Of a stretch of DNA of 64,000 bases, positions 1-8,558 are shown one piece after another. Position 1 is the stretch's first letter. Every line of letters starts with the position of its first letter. The stretch covers positions 529,233 to 593,232 of the forward strand of contig CP003316.1 of assembly GCA_000247545.1 (NCBI GenBank), read 5' to 3'. A model generated the notes under the pieces. It made no database searches and was not told where the DNA came from. It saw nothing but the letters and a program-made list of their open reading frames with translations. The position numbers were made by a program, and so were the translations under genes. Origin of the DNA: Pyrobaculum oguniense TE7. Lineage in GTDB: Archaea; Thermoproteota; Thermoprotei; Thermoproteales; Thermoproteaceae.

Positions 1-3000
1 CGGATATACGAGGTCGTGGTCGAGGCAATCGCGAGGGCGCTGGACTACGTAAAGGCGCATTGGTTCATATTCGCGGCCGCGGCGGCCGGCCTCATTGCTT
101 GGGCCACGGCGCAACAGCTGGACTTCCAGCTGTGGATGGAGCACGTTGCTAAACTCGCTCCCGTCATTGTCGGCGCGCCGAAGTTCAAGGAGTTTAAGCC
201 GGCGCTGGAGGGGGAGGCGCCCGACTTGCTTAAGGCGGCGGAGAGGGCCCTGGCGTGGAGGGACTTCAAATCTATAAAGGCCTTCTTGGACGAGGGCATG
301 AAGGCGGTCTTAAAGATGCAGGACTTGAAAAAGGTGGTGGAGAACGTGAACAAGTACGGCGCAGGGAAGGGGCTAAGGCCGGAGCACGCCGTCGATGTTT
401 TGGCCTTGGTGGAGGCGGGCTTGAAGAGGCTGGGAAAGCCGCCGTCTCTCGCGGAGGCGGCTGAAAGGCTGGCTAAAGGCGAGAGGGTAGAGCTGGACGT
501 CAACGAGGTCGTGGAGTACATAAAGAGGATCCGCGACGTGGCGTATCAGCTGAGGCTCTTGTTTAGGCACATAGCGGAGAACGCCGAGAGGTACGCGAGA
601 AATAAGCGAGAGGCCGAGGCGATGAAAAGAGCGTTTACCGTGACCGAGGCGGCTGAGGAATTGGCCGAGGCGGCGAGCAAGGAGTTTCGCAAGCTCGGCG
701 ATGCCACCCTCGCTGATAAGGCTGTGGCCTTTTTCGAGAGCTTGGCGCTCGGCACTGCTTGGAGCCGCGTAGTGCTAAACGCCATGGAGAAGGGGAAGGC
801 GTACGAAGCCCTCGTGTGGGCGCCGACAACAGCGGCTGGTAAATACGGCGTGGGGAGGGAGGCGGTGGACATGTGGGAGGGCTTGCTGACGCGCGCCGCA
901 GTGTGGCTCGCCGGGAGGGGAGTGGACAAGGCCGAGTTTAGGCGCAAGGGCAGCCAAGTGGAGATAATCGTCAACGGCGAAGCCGTCGCCGTCGTGGAGA
1001 TAGAGGAAAGCGAGGTTATGGGGATTGTCTACCGCGCCAAGGGGAAGTGGGTCAAGGAGGAGGCCATGCGGCAGTTGAAGCTCGCGAGGGAGCTGGCCGA
1101 GGCCATAAAGACAAAGCCGGAGGAGTACGCCCTCCTCGCCCTCCTGGCCACAGACGGGAGCTACGTAGCAGAAAATCATGTAGTCCTAGCCGGCACGACC
1201 TCTGTGGCCCAGGCGGCTTTGTACATAAAGCTCGGCTTTAAGGTCAAATACGCCGGCTACGGGAATTTGACCGAGGAGGGCTTAAAGCCAGTGTTCGAGG
1301 CATGGCGCATAGACGAGAAGATAGTGAAGAGAGTTAAGGAGCATCTGGCCGCGGCGGAAGCGCTGTTCAAGGACCCAGGAAGGGCCGAGTTGCTCTACAA
1401 GGCCCTAGACCTCCTCCAAGAGATTCGCTGGAACAGCGCCAAGGCGAAGAGGAAGGCGGCCGAGAGGATAACGACACTTCTCTTCCACCTGAGACTAGGC
1501 GGCGGGAAGGTCTGCTTGGCGAATTGCCAATTCGGCGAGCCAACGCTGACGGTTAAACGCGAGGCGTACGCCCGCGTCGTTGCGCCGCTCCTCTACTACA
1601 TAGCGAGGGAGGTGCCCGGGTGGGAGGGGGAGAAGGCGAGGGAGGAGGTCATGAAGTTCTTGGCCCACGCCGTCCTCTACGATGGGGGCGTGGAGCCGGA
1701 CCAAGTATACCTCACAGTGGGCAACTTCGGCGCGAAAAGCGAGGAGAAACAGCTCCCCATGGATATATACGACAAAATCGCTCTGTACGTAATCCTCGCC
1801 GCTAAATACGGCGTAGGGGTCAAAGGGATATCCGTAAGAGAAGGCAAGGCGCAGATACGCCTTAAGCCGGAATACGCCGCGTGGGTCTTCGCGGCTGAGT
1901 GGCCTTTCTTCTCACAACTGCTTGGAGTGTGCAAGGCGCTGGGCATCGGCGCCGACCACATCAATAAAAAACTTGAAAAGATGAAAAGGTTAGTGGAGGT
2001 GCTCGCGGAGCGGATTAGGATTGAGCATAGGCTAATCGGCGATGGGGTAGTAGTCTGGTTCAAGGACGAGTCTGGTCGCGAATTGGCCCACATAAACGTG
2101 GGGTGGGACGGCGAAAGCCTATACGCAGAGTTCGGCGGCGCCAAGGAGAAGGCGGAGCGCCTCGCCTTAATCCTAAACGCGTTGGGCGCAGAGGCCGAAG
2201 CGAGACAACACGGCAGGTATTGGCGCGTAGAGCTATACACAGACTCCATCACGGCCATACGCCGACCTGAGTGGCTAGACGCGGTGAAGGCCCTCGTCGA
2301 GGCGCTGTACAAAAACGGCGTGATAAGTAGCGCGAAAAGGGACGAGCTGATTAAGGAGATAAAGGCCGGCCCCAACGTAGTTGAGATAGCCGGAGTAGAG
2401 ATGAGCGTGGCGGCGTGGGGGAAGGCCGGCTCTGAGAAGCTGGTAATCGCCTACCACCCGGGCTCGGCCGACGCCTTCGAAGCCGCGGTGAAGGCGCTGA
2501 GGGGGGCGGGATTCGAGGAGGGGGTTCACTTCACCGCCAAGAGGCCAGAGGAAGGCAAGAAGGGCTACATCTACCTCAAGATCCCGGCCGGTCTCTGGAA
2601 GCTGGAGGAGCTTCGGCGGCAGGGCGTGGAGTGGGCCAAAGAGGCAGTAAGCCGGCTGGAGGAGATCGCTAGGGAGAGAGGCTTCTACGACTTACTAGAC
2701 GAATATCTAAAGCCGGCTAAGGAGGCCGAGACCATAGACCCCAAGGGGATGGTTGCGGAGGACAAGGAGAGGGGCGTCAAAGCAGTGATAAGGAACGTAA
2801 AGGTGATGTGGAAAGATGGGCGGCCAAAAATCGTCGTTGAGTACGAGGCGAATGGGCGGACAGAGACCTTCTCCTTCACCTGGGGCGTGTATAAGAGCGG
2901 AAGGGTCAGAGCCGGCGTGAAGCTAAACGAGGAGAAGGCCGCCGTGTTGGCGGCGCTGACGGGAGACGGCAAGCTGAGGGGGAAGGAGGGCGTAGCGGAG

Positions 3001-3087
3001 CTTACCGCCAAGCACCTATTCGCCCTCGCCAAGATAAAAGACGTCGGCTGGAAGTTGCTGAGGTGGTACGCAGAGGTAAGGGGTTAA
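1..3087 (+). CDS. PaRep2b-like repeat-family protein, 5' end outside window
   Basis: The reading frame is open from base 1, so the true start may lie to the left; the first in-window start is GTG at 16, giving 1023 residues. The protein is Ala/Glu/Lys-rich and mostly helical, with one hydrophobic segment near residues 17-27. It resembles the PaRep2b family, a set of multicopy proteins of unknown function in Pyrobaculum whose members are often broken by stops and frameshifts; this copy is uninterrupted. The stop codon lies inside a 30-base direct repeat shared with position 6099, and the exporter gene begins 8 bases later. The family assignment rests on recognising the overall sequence, not on a motif. 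No biochemical role is known to me. Confidence 0.7.
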   Translation, partial: RIYEVVVEAIARALDYVKAHWFIFAAAAAGLIAWATAQQLDFQLWMEHVAKLAPVIVGAPKFKEFKPALEGEAPDLLKAAERALAWRDFKSIKAFLDEGMKAVLKMQDLKKVVENVNKYGAGKGLRPEHAVDVLALVEAGLKRLGKPPSLAEAAERLAKGERVELDVNEVVEYIKRIRDVAYQLRLLFRHIAENAERYARNKREAEAMKRAFTVTEAAEELAEAASKEFRKLGDATLADKAVAFFESLALGTAWSRVVLNAMEKGKAYEALVWAPTTAAGKYGVGREAVDMWEGLLTRAAVWLAGRGVDKAEFRRKGSQVEIIVNGEAVAVVEIEESEVMGIVYRAKGKWVKEEAMRQLKLARELAEAIKTKPEEYALLALLATDGSYVAENHVVLAGTTSVAQAALYIKLGFKVKYAGYGNLTEEGLKPVFEAWRIDEKIVKRVKEHLAAAEALFKDPGRAELLYKALDLLQEIRWNSAKAKRKAAERITTLLFHLRLGGGKVCLANCQFGEPTLTVKREAYARVVAPLLYYIAREVPGWEGEKAREEVMKFLAHAVLYDGGVEPDQVYLTVGNFGAKSEEKQLPMDIYDKIALYVILAAKYGVGVKGISVREGKAQIRLKPEYAAWVFAAEWPFFSQLLGVCKALGIGADHINKKLEKMKRLVEVLAERIRIEHRLIGDGVVVWFKDESGRELAHINVGWDGESLYAEFGGAKEKAERLALILNALGAEAEARQHGRYWRVELYTDSITAIRRPEWLDAVKALVEALYKNGVISSAKRDELIKEIKAGPNVVEIAGVEMSVAAWGKAGSEKLVIAYHPGSADAFEAAVKALRGAGFEEGVHFTAKRPEEGKKGYIYLKIPAGLWKLEELRRQGVEWAKEAVSRLEEIARERGFYDLLDEYLKPAKEAETIDPKGMVAEDKERGVKAVIRNVKVMWKDGRPKIVVEYEANGRTETFSFTWGVYKSGRVRAGVKLNEEKAAVLAALTGDGKLRGKEGVAELTAKHLFALAKIKDVGWKLLRWYAEVRG

Positions 3088-3094
3088 GACGCTG

Positions 3095-5725
3095 ATGAAG
3101 CCACGGCGTTACGCCGTGAGGTTGTTGCTCGCCGGCTTCGCCGTCACGGTAGTGGTATACCTGGTGCTAGCATTAAACGCCCCTAAGGTGTTCGAAGCAC
3201 TTGTATATGACGAGTCTAAACTAATGCCTCCAGACATAGAGCCTGAGGTAGTGAACAGGATTGTGGCAAACACCAACAAAGGCGAGACGACGGTGCCTGT
3301 AGTAATATTTGGCCCTCGCGTTGAAGAAAAGGCGAGGGAGCTATCTCGCTTGTATCCAAACGCCACTACGCCCTGGACAGTGCTAGACAAGGCGTTGGAA
3401 GCATATTACAAAAAGGTAGGCGAAGTGTTAGACAACGCCACGGCGAGGTTCAGGGAGGCGGCGCTTGAAATAGCACGCTATACTAATTCCACATGCGGCG
3501 ACTTGGAGAGGCTTGCCGACGCCTATAGAAAGGCGAGGGAGGAGGCGAGGCGTCTGCTTTTGGCTACCTACGGCGTGGCGGCGTATGGAAAGGCTGTAGA
3601 CAACTCCACTGCGCAGTTTCTCCAGCTATACGAGGAGTATGTCAAGACATACGATGTGGACACAGCGGTGAGGCTCGCGGCTGACAAGGCGTATGGCGAC
3701 GTGTCCAACCTGCTGGCTAACGTGACTTGGAAGAACTGGGCAACTGATAATGCGGTAGACAGTGTAGCTGTTGCGATACTATCGGCCAGGCTTAACAAGA
3801 CGCTGATAGACACGGCGCGTGCGGTGAGCGTGTTAGGTGCAAGGCAGTACTTGTATGTGGCGTTGCTAAACAGCACGCCTGCCATGCTCCGCCCCTATCT
3901 GCCCCTCTTGGTGTGTGGTGGGGATGTAGAAAAAGCGGTGGGCGCGTTCCGCAACGCGTTGTGGAGAAACATCACTTCGTACAACCCCCCACCTACTCTT
4001 TACTCTTTGCCTCTAGCCTCAGAGCTGGTCTACCGGGATCAATATGCAATTGCGGTGGTGAAAACAAGCGGAGGCCAGCCCACAATACCGGCGGACATCG
4101 GCGTGCCGGTCTCGACCTCTCAGCTTCTCAAAAGCTTCCAAGAAGTTGTGACCCAAGATGTTTCGCTGATTGATAAAACCACTGCGGCCGCGCTGTTTTT
4201 AGTCCTCTTGGCTGTGCTGGGCACCATACTGACCCCCCTCATAATTGTGTCAACAGTGGGATTAACCTACCTCGCGTTGCTCGGCTTCATTTTTCACATA
4301 CGCGACGTCCAGCCCATATACTACCTCACGGTGTACATGGCCGCGCCGGTGGTCTTCGCAATAGGGGTGGACTATATGCTACTAATGTCGGGGAGGTACG
4401 CCGAGGAGCGCGCACACGGCAACGACAAACTCTCCGCAGTCTCCACTGTTAGGAAATACGCCAACAGGGCCATAGCCGCAAGCGCAGCTGTGGTGGCGAC
4501 TTCGCTTGGCTCCTTTGCTGTGTCTCCACTTCCCTTTATGCAGTCTATTGGGATAGGCTATCTCATAACAACAGCGTTTGTCGTGATATCGGTGTTTGTA
4601 ATTTTCCCGTCGCTCCTCCTCATATTAGGCGACAAGATCTTCTGGCCTAGGAAGACTATAAGCGCCCACGAGGGGAGATCTAGATTTCTGGAAGTTGCGG
4701 TGTCAACAGCGCTTAGGAGACCTCTCCTCACTACCGTAGTTGCAGTGCTTATCACCCTCCTCTCTTTTGTATTCCTCATCACCACGCTTAAGGTCACCGC
4801 CAATCCCGTAGTGGCGATGCCCGAGACGCCGTATAAGAAAGCCCTTGAAGTGGCGACTACTTACTTCTCCAACATAACCGCTTTATCCACGACTTACATA
4901 GCCATGCGCGAGCCCCCGCCCGGCGGCCTTTTAGCAGAGATAGAAAAACTCCCCCACTTTGTCAACTACACTGTAGACCAGCGGGGGGAGTGGTACGTCG
5001 TTTCTATAAAGCTCTCCGTGGAAGACACCTCCGACGAGCTCCTCCACATCTACCACAAGCTTGACGAACTACGCCGCGTCTACGGCCCATTTTTGATTGG
5101 AGGCGCGGCTTCCTGGAAAAATGTAATCTTCAGCGAGATATATGTACGATTTTGGAATCTTCAAGTCTACATAATAATAGCGTTGGCGTACCTAATACTC
5201 TCATTCCTCCTGAGGAGCTTCCTCATCCCCGCCCGCCTACTGGCAACTGTGTTGATGTCAATATCCTGGTCGCTGGCCCTCGAGGTTCTGATATTTCAGG
5301 AGACTATGGGAGAGCCCACATATTGGCTTGTGCCTGTGATACTGTTCGCGTTTCTCATCGCCATAGGGACCGATTACGATATCTTCATCGTCGCGAGAAT
5401 TCGGGAAGAGCTAGAACGCGGCCTAGGAGAGAGAGACGCGATAAAGAGGGCGATTGTGGCCACTGGGCCCATAGTGACCGGGGCCGCCATGATCCTCGCG
5501 GCTGCATTTAGCACTCTCCTCCTCTCTCAGACGCTTGTGCTGAGGCAAGTGGGATTCACAATTGCATTAGCGGCGCTGATAGACGCCTTTATTATCAGGC
5601 CTCTGGTGGTGCCGGCAATGATGGTATTGGCTGGTCGATATAACTGGCTGTGGATTGGAGGATACAGCATTAACACTTATAAACAGAGCGCAGACCCAGA
5701 AGGTGCGGATCATCGACGTTCTTAA
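3095..5725 (+). CDS. MMPL/RND-superfamily membrane transporter
   Basis: An 876-residue exporter of the MMPL branch of the RND superfamily, which moves lipids or other hydrophobic compounds out of the membrane using the proton gradient. It has the usual two-half layout: an N-terminal membrane helix (about residues 9-28), a large extracytoplasmic loop, a block of helices with the signature GVDYML near residue 425, a second loop, and a second helix block with GTDYDIF near residue 759. The Asp-Tyr pairs in the two blocks are the family's proton-relay positions. The basic N-terminus (MKPRR) fits cytoplasm-in topology. It starts 8 bases after the PaRep2b stop, and its first codons lie in the 30-base repeat shared with the HAD gene. 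Substrate unknown. Confidence 0.88.
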   Translation: MKPRRYAVRLLLAGFAVTVVVYLVLALNAPKVFEALVYDESKLMPPDIEPEVVNRIVANTNKGETTVPVVIFGPRVEEKARELSRLYPNATTPWTVLDKALEAYYKKVGEVLDNATARFREAALEIARYTNSTCGDLERLADAYRKAREEARRLLLATYGVAAYGKAVDNSTAQFLQLYEEYVKTYDVDTAVRLAADKAYGDVSNLLANVTWKNWATDNAVDSVAVAILSARLNKTLIDTARAVSVLGARQYLYVALLNSTPAMLRPYLPLLVCGGDVEKAVGAFRNALWRNITSYNPPPTLYSLPLASELVYRDQYAIAVVKTSGGQPTIPADIGVPVSTSQLLKSFQEVVTQDVSLIDKTTAAALFLVLLAVLGTILTPLIIVSTVGLTYLALLGFIFHIRDVQPIYYLTVYMAAPVVFAIGVDYMLLMSGRYAEERAHGNDKLSAVSTVRKYANRAIAASAAVVATSLGSFAVSPLPFMQSIGIGYLITTAFVVISVFVIFPSLLLILGDKIFWPRKTISAHEGRSRFLEVAVSTALRRPLLTTVVAVLITLLSFVFLITTLKVTANPVVAMPETPYKKALEVATTYFSNITALSTTYIAMREPPPGGLLAEIEKLPHFVNYTVDQRGEWYVVSIKLSVEDTSDELLHIYHKLDELRRVYGPFLIGGAASWKNVIFSEIYVRFWNLQVYIIIALAYLILSFLLRSFLIPARLLATVLMSISWSLALEVLIFQETMGEPTYWLVPVILFAFLIAIGTDYDIFIVARIREELERGLGERDAIKRAIVATGPIVTGAAMILAAAFSTLLLSQTLVLRQVGFTIALAALIDAFIIRPLVVPAMMVLAGRYNWLWIGGYSINTYKQSADPEGADHRRS

Positions 5726-5882
5726 AACGCTAGGCGGAGAGGCCGACTTAGACGCAATAGTTGAGGCCGCTCTAAAGAGGGGCATACCGCCGCCTATCGC
5801 CACGAGACAGCTCATGCGCCTCGTAGAAAAGGGCGTCGTGAAGGTAGTATGCGATGTGTCTATTAGGTACCGCTTCGCATGA
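5703..5882 (+). CDS. small winged-helix-like protein
   Basis: A 59-residue protein reading VRIIDVLKTLGGEA at its start and ending in basic, beta-prone sequence, consistent with a minimal winged helix-turn-helix. A longer form from TTG at 5655 is possible. I prefer GTG 5703 because a TATA-like box (5676-5683) sits about 24 bases before it, the spacing seen throughout this window for leaderless genes. The stop overlaps the next start by 4 bases (ATGA), so it is probably co-transcribed with the HAD-like gene and may regulate it or the exporter upstream. Function is inferred only from fold-like pattern. Confidence 0.6.
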   Translation: MRIIDVLKTLGGEADLDAIVEAALKRGIPPPIATRQLMRLVEKGVVKVVCDVSIRYRFA

Positions 5883-6487
5883 ACTTTATAGTAAGCTTCT
5901 GGGGCCTATTGGTGGAGAGGGTGGACTTCTGGGAGGCTTGGCGGGGGTTAGTACCTCACGAAACAGTTGAGAAGGTGGCGTATCTGGTTAGTCAAATAAA
6001 CTCCGCAGGATACGAGGTCCCACTGCGGGTGCTGGTGAGGATATTTGCCCACGAAACTGGAGCCGACACGTCGGCGTTGGGAAGCAAGTACGTGGAGAGG
6101 GTTAAGACGCTGATGAAGCCACGGCGTTGTGTCGGCGAATTTATCACACAGCTTAAGAAAAGGGGAAAGGTGGCGGTTCTGTCTAACACGCCTTGCCGGT
6201 GCTTTGTGAAGGAGTTTCTAACAGAGGCTGGTCTAGATGTGGATATGGTCTTGACCTCAGACGTATTGCTGAGGCGGAAACCGCTTAAGTCCGTGTTCAA
6301 GTACGCCTTGGCGAAATTGGGGTCCCGGCCGTACGAAGCCGTTTATTTTGGCGATGGAGAAGAGGATCTGGGAGCCCTAGCCGTGGGGCTGTTCACTGTG
6401 ACGATAGGGTTCGAGGGGGGCCACCTCAGTTTTCCCAGCCTCTGCGACGCGTCGGAATGGGTCGACCGGCATTTCCCACAAAAATAA
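5879..6487 (+). CDS. HAD-like hydrolase-fold protein lacking the catalytic Asp motif
   Basis: A 202-residue protein with the layout of haloacid-dehalogenase phosphatases: motif II as AVLSNTP near residue 98, motif III as a Lys within RRKPLKS near residue 134, and motif IV as YFGDGEEDLG near residue 157. Motif I, normally DxDxT near the N-terminus, reads VSFWGLL here, so the nucleophile Asp and the general-acid Asp are both absent. Phosphatase activity by the normal route is therefore unlikely; a binding or regulatory role is possible. The segment around residues 75-84 contains the 30-base repeat shared with 3081-3110. It overlaps the small winged-helix gene by 4 bases. Confidence 0.7.
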   Translation: MNFIVSFWGLLVERVDFWEAWRGLVPHETVEKVAYLVSQINSAGYEVPLRVLVRIFAHETGADTSALGSKYVERVKTLMKPRRCVGEFITQLKKRGKVAVLSNTPCRCFVKEFLTEAGLDVDMVLTSDVLLRRKPLKSVFKYALAKLGSRPYEAVYFGDGEEDLGALAVGLFTVTIGFEGGHLSFPSLCDASEWVDRHFPQK

Positions 6488-6509
6488 ATACCCCCACACC
6501 ATTGGCGGT

Positions 6510-6737
6510 GTGATAGTTTGTCCTCGATGCGGCCTTCCGGAGTGGGAAGCATTGCCGCCTCCCCACACGTATAGATACAAGGGTCCTGAGAACACCGTGG
6601 TGATAGCTCGCTGTCGAAACTGCGGTATAGTGTTCTACATATTTAGGACGTCGCTGGAAACCTTTACGGTAGAGATAGAGCGCGCTGAGAGAAAACACGG
6701 CGCGATACCGCACATAGACCTAGGCGAAAAACAGTAA
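6510..6737 (+). CDS. small zinc-ribbon protein
   Basis: A 75-residue protein from a GTG start with two Cys pairs, CPRC near residue 4 and CRNC near residue 35, typical of a single zinc ribbon. The A/T-rich sequence at 6481-6490 lies about 25 bases upstream and can serve as its TATA box. No enzymatic motif is present. It may be a nucleic-acid-binding or transcription-associated protein; the function is not known to me. Confidence 0.6.
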   Translation: MIVCPRCGLPEWEALPPPHTYRYKGPENTVVIARCRNCGIVFYIFRTSLETFTVEIERAERKHGAIPHIDLGEKQ

Positions 6738-6823
6738 GAAGGCTGAACCCAGATCTACTCAGTGGCATTTTCCACACAGCTACATAGGGCTGACGCAAAC
6801 GGCGAATTGGGTCTGAGGTCAAA

Positions 6824-6831
6824 TTTTTAAA
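6824..6831 (+). promoter_or_regulatory. TATA-like box of the L6 gene
   Basis: The sequence TTTTTAAA is centred about 23 bases before ATG 6851. It favours ATG 6851 as the true start over an in-frame GTG at 6833, which would overlap the expected transcription start. Confidence 0.55.
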
Positions 6832-6850
6832 TGTGGCGCTAAACGCGCTT

Positions 6851-7441
6851 ATGCGCGTTGTCTACAGCGTTGAGGAGGTGGAAATTCCTAAGGGCGTGAA
6901 TGTGTCGATTGAGAAGACTGGGCCATTCGACTACGTTGTGAAAGTAAAAGGCCCACTTGGTGAGTTGGTAAAAGAGTTTAGGAACACCCCTGTTGTCATT
7001 AACGTCCAAGACGGCAAGGTAGTGCTAGAGGTCTTCAATGCGAGAAAAAAGGAATATGCGATACTGGGGACTTACAAGGGCATTTTGAAGAACATGTTCC
7101 TAGGCGTGACCAAGGGCTGGAGATACAAGCTGAAGATAATCTACACGCACTTCCCGGTCCTCGCCAAGGTGCAGGGAAGCCAGCTAGTTATTGAGAACTT
7201 CTTAGGCCGCAAATCTAAAATCACGCTGGATATACCAAAAGGCGTTAAGGTTGAGGTAAAGGGTAAGGAGGACATAGTGGTGGAGGGCATAGACAGAGAG
7301 CTGGTGGGCACATTCGCCGCCTCAATACAGGCCGCCACTGAGCTACATGGAGATGAGAGACCGTCGCCGCACGGCCGCGAGGGGACGCTGGGCGTTGTGG
7401 ATGGGATCTACGTCGTGGGGGTTGAGCACATCAAAGCCTAA
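6851..7441 (+). CDS. rpl6: large-subunit ribosomal protein L6 (uL6)
   Basis: A 196-residue archaeal uL6, a 50S protein that binds 23S rRNA near the sarcin-ricin loop. It begins MRVVYSVEEVEIPKGV, as archaeal L6 proteins do, and keeps the two repeated alpha/beta domains, with the family-typical C-terminal block ELHGDERPSPHGREG followed by DGIYVVG. ATG 6851 is chosen from the TATA spacing and from family N-termini. It stands apart from the usual spc-type ribosomal operon, as often happens in Thermoproteales. Its 3' end overlaps the start region of the MFS gene. Confidence 0.93.
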   Translation: MRVVYSVEEVEIPKGVNVSIEKTGPFDYVVKVKGPLGELVKEFRNTPVVINVQDGKVVLEVFNARKKEYAILGTYKGILKNMFLGVTKGWRYKLKIIYTHFPVLAKVQGSQLVIENFLGRKSKITLDIPKGVKVEVKGKEDIVVEGIDRELVGTFAASIQAATELHGDERPSPHGREGTLGVVDGIYVVGVEHIKA

Positions 7442-8558
7442 GCTCCTCGCCTACGCGCTCTTCTCAGCCCCGTACTCATTCGTCGTATTCCTGTTGCCTT
7501 TCTATATATTTGAGGTAGGAGGCGACAAAGCCGCGGTCGGCATATCCTTTGCCATGTACGCCCTAGCCATCGTCGTGTTCCGTCCCGCCGCCGGCTGGCT
7601 TGCAGACGCAGTGGGTAGACGTGTAACGAACATAGCCGGGGGCGTGGCGCTTGCCGTGGCCATGGCCGTTTTGGGCATATCAACGGAGTTGTCGCACATA
7701 TACACGGCCTTGTTTTTAGCAGGGGTGGGATCTAGTCTGATAAACGTAGCGATGATAGCCTACGTGTCAGACGTGGGGGGCTTGGAGAACCCCGCACTGT
7801 ACTCAAAAATGAGGATTGCCGCCGCCTTAGGAGCCGTTGGCGGAGGGCTCTCGATCCCTGCCGCCTATGTCTTGTCTAAGGTTTGGGGATACGCCGCGGC
7901 CTTCAAGGCGTTGGCCGTAGCGATGTCGCTTATAACAGTTGTCGCTCTTGCGCTCGTCCCCGAGGAGACAGCCCGCCTCGCGTTGCGCCACAAATCAGGA
8001 GATGTGGCGGCGGCGTTCTGCATAACGGCGATGGGGTTCTTCATAGGCGCCGCCACGGGGGTGTACGGCCCCCAGATCCTGCCCTATATCTATGCCAAAT
8101 TCTCCTTATCTCCCTTCGCCGCGGTGTTGGTATACCTCCCGGCCGTTGTTGCATGGCTGATAGGGCCAAAACTGGCGAGGCCCACGGCGCTTTCCGCAAT
8201 CACAGGCGGTGCGTTAATGTCGGCGGCCCTCGTTGCGATGTATCACTCGCCTAATCCTGCCCTATTTTCCGCCGTCTGGCTCGCGGAGAGCCTCGGCTTC
8301 GCGATAGTGTCGACATCGCTGGACCAAGCGCTATCGAGACACGTAAAGGGAGCATACTGGGGGCGTGGATACGGCGTATATCAATCAGTTTACAACATGG
8401 GCTACGCCTTGGGGGCGGCCGCATCAGGATTTCTGCCGAATCCGTTCTACACCGCCCTCCTACCGCTTGTTGCCTTCTTCGCACTAGCCGCTATATGCCA
8501 AGGTAGCCGACGAATATCCCTAACGGGATCACCAGCCCCACGGCTAGGTTTAGGTTGA
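7422..8558 (+). CDS. MFS transporter
   Basis: A roughly 380-residue major-facilitator protein with about twelve hydrophobic segments. The loop between helices 2 and 3 carries the MFS signature (GWLADAVGRR). The open frame extends up to 7347 inside L6, but the hydrophobic start of helix 1 (KLLAYALFSAPYSF) points to TTG 7422 or ATG 7401 as the start. It overlaps L6 by about 20 bases and overlaps the convergent UbiA gene by 68 bases at its 3' end, so its last 20 or so residues are not helix. Substrate unknown. Confidence 0.8.
   Translation: MSTSKPKLLAYALFSAPYSFVVFLLPFYIFEVGGDKAAVGISFAMYALAIVVFRPAAGWLADAVGRRVTNIAGGVALAVAMAVLGISTELSHIYTALFLAGVGSSLINVAMIAYVSDVGGLENPALYSKMRIAAALGAVGGGLSIPAAYVLSKVWGYAAAFKALAVAMSLITVVALALVPEETARLALRHKSGDVAAAFCITAMGFFIGAATGVYGPQILPYIYAKFSLSPFAAVLVYLPAVVAWLIGPKLARPTALSAITGGALMSAALVAMYHSPNPALFSAVWLAESLGFAIVSTSLDQALSRHVKGAYWGRGYGVYQSVYNMGYALGAAASGFLPNPFYTALLPLVAFFALAAICQGSRRISLTGSPAPRLGLG

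Noticed and set aside
1677-2375. A 232-residue open frame on the minus strand inside the PaRep2b gene.
   Set aside because: Ser/Leu/Pro-rich antisense of a GC-rich coding sequence, with no promoter or motif; the plus frame is the real gene.
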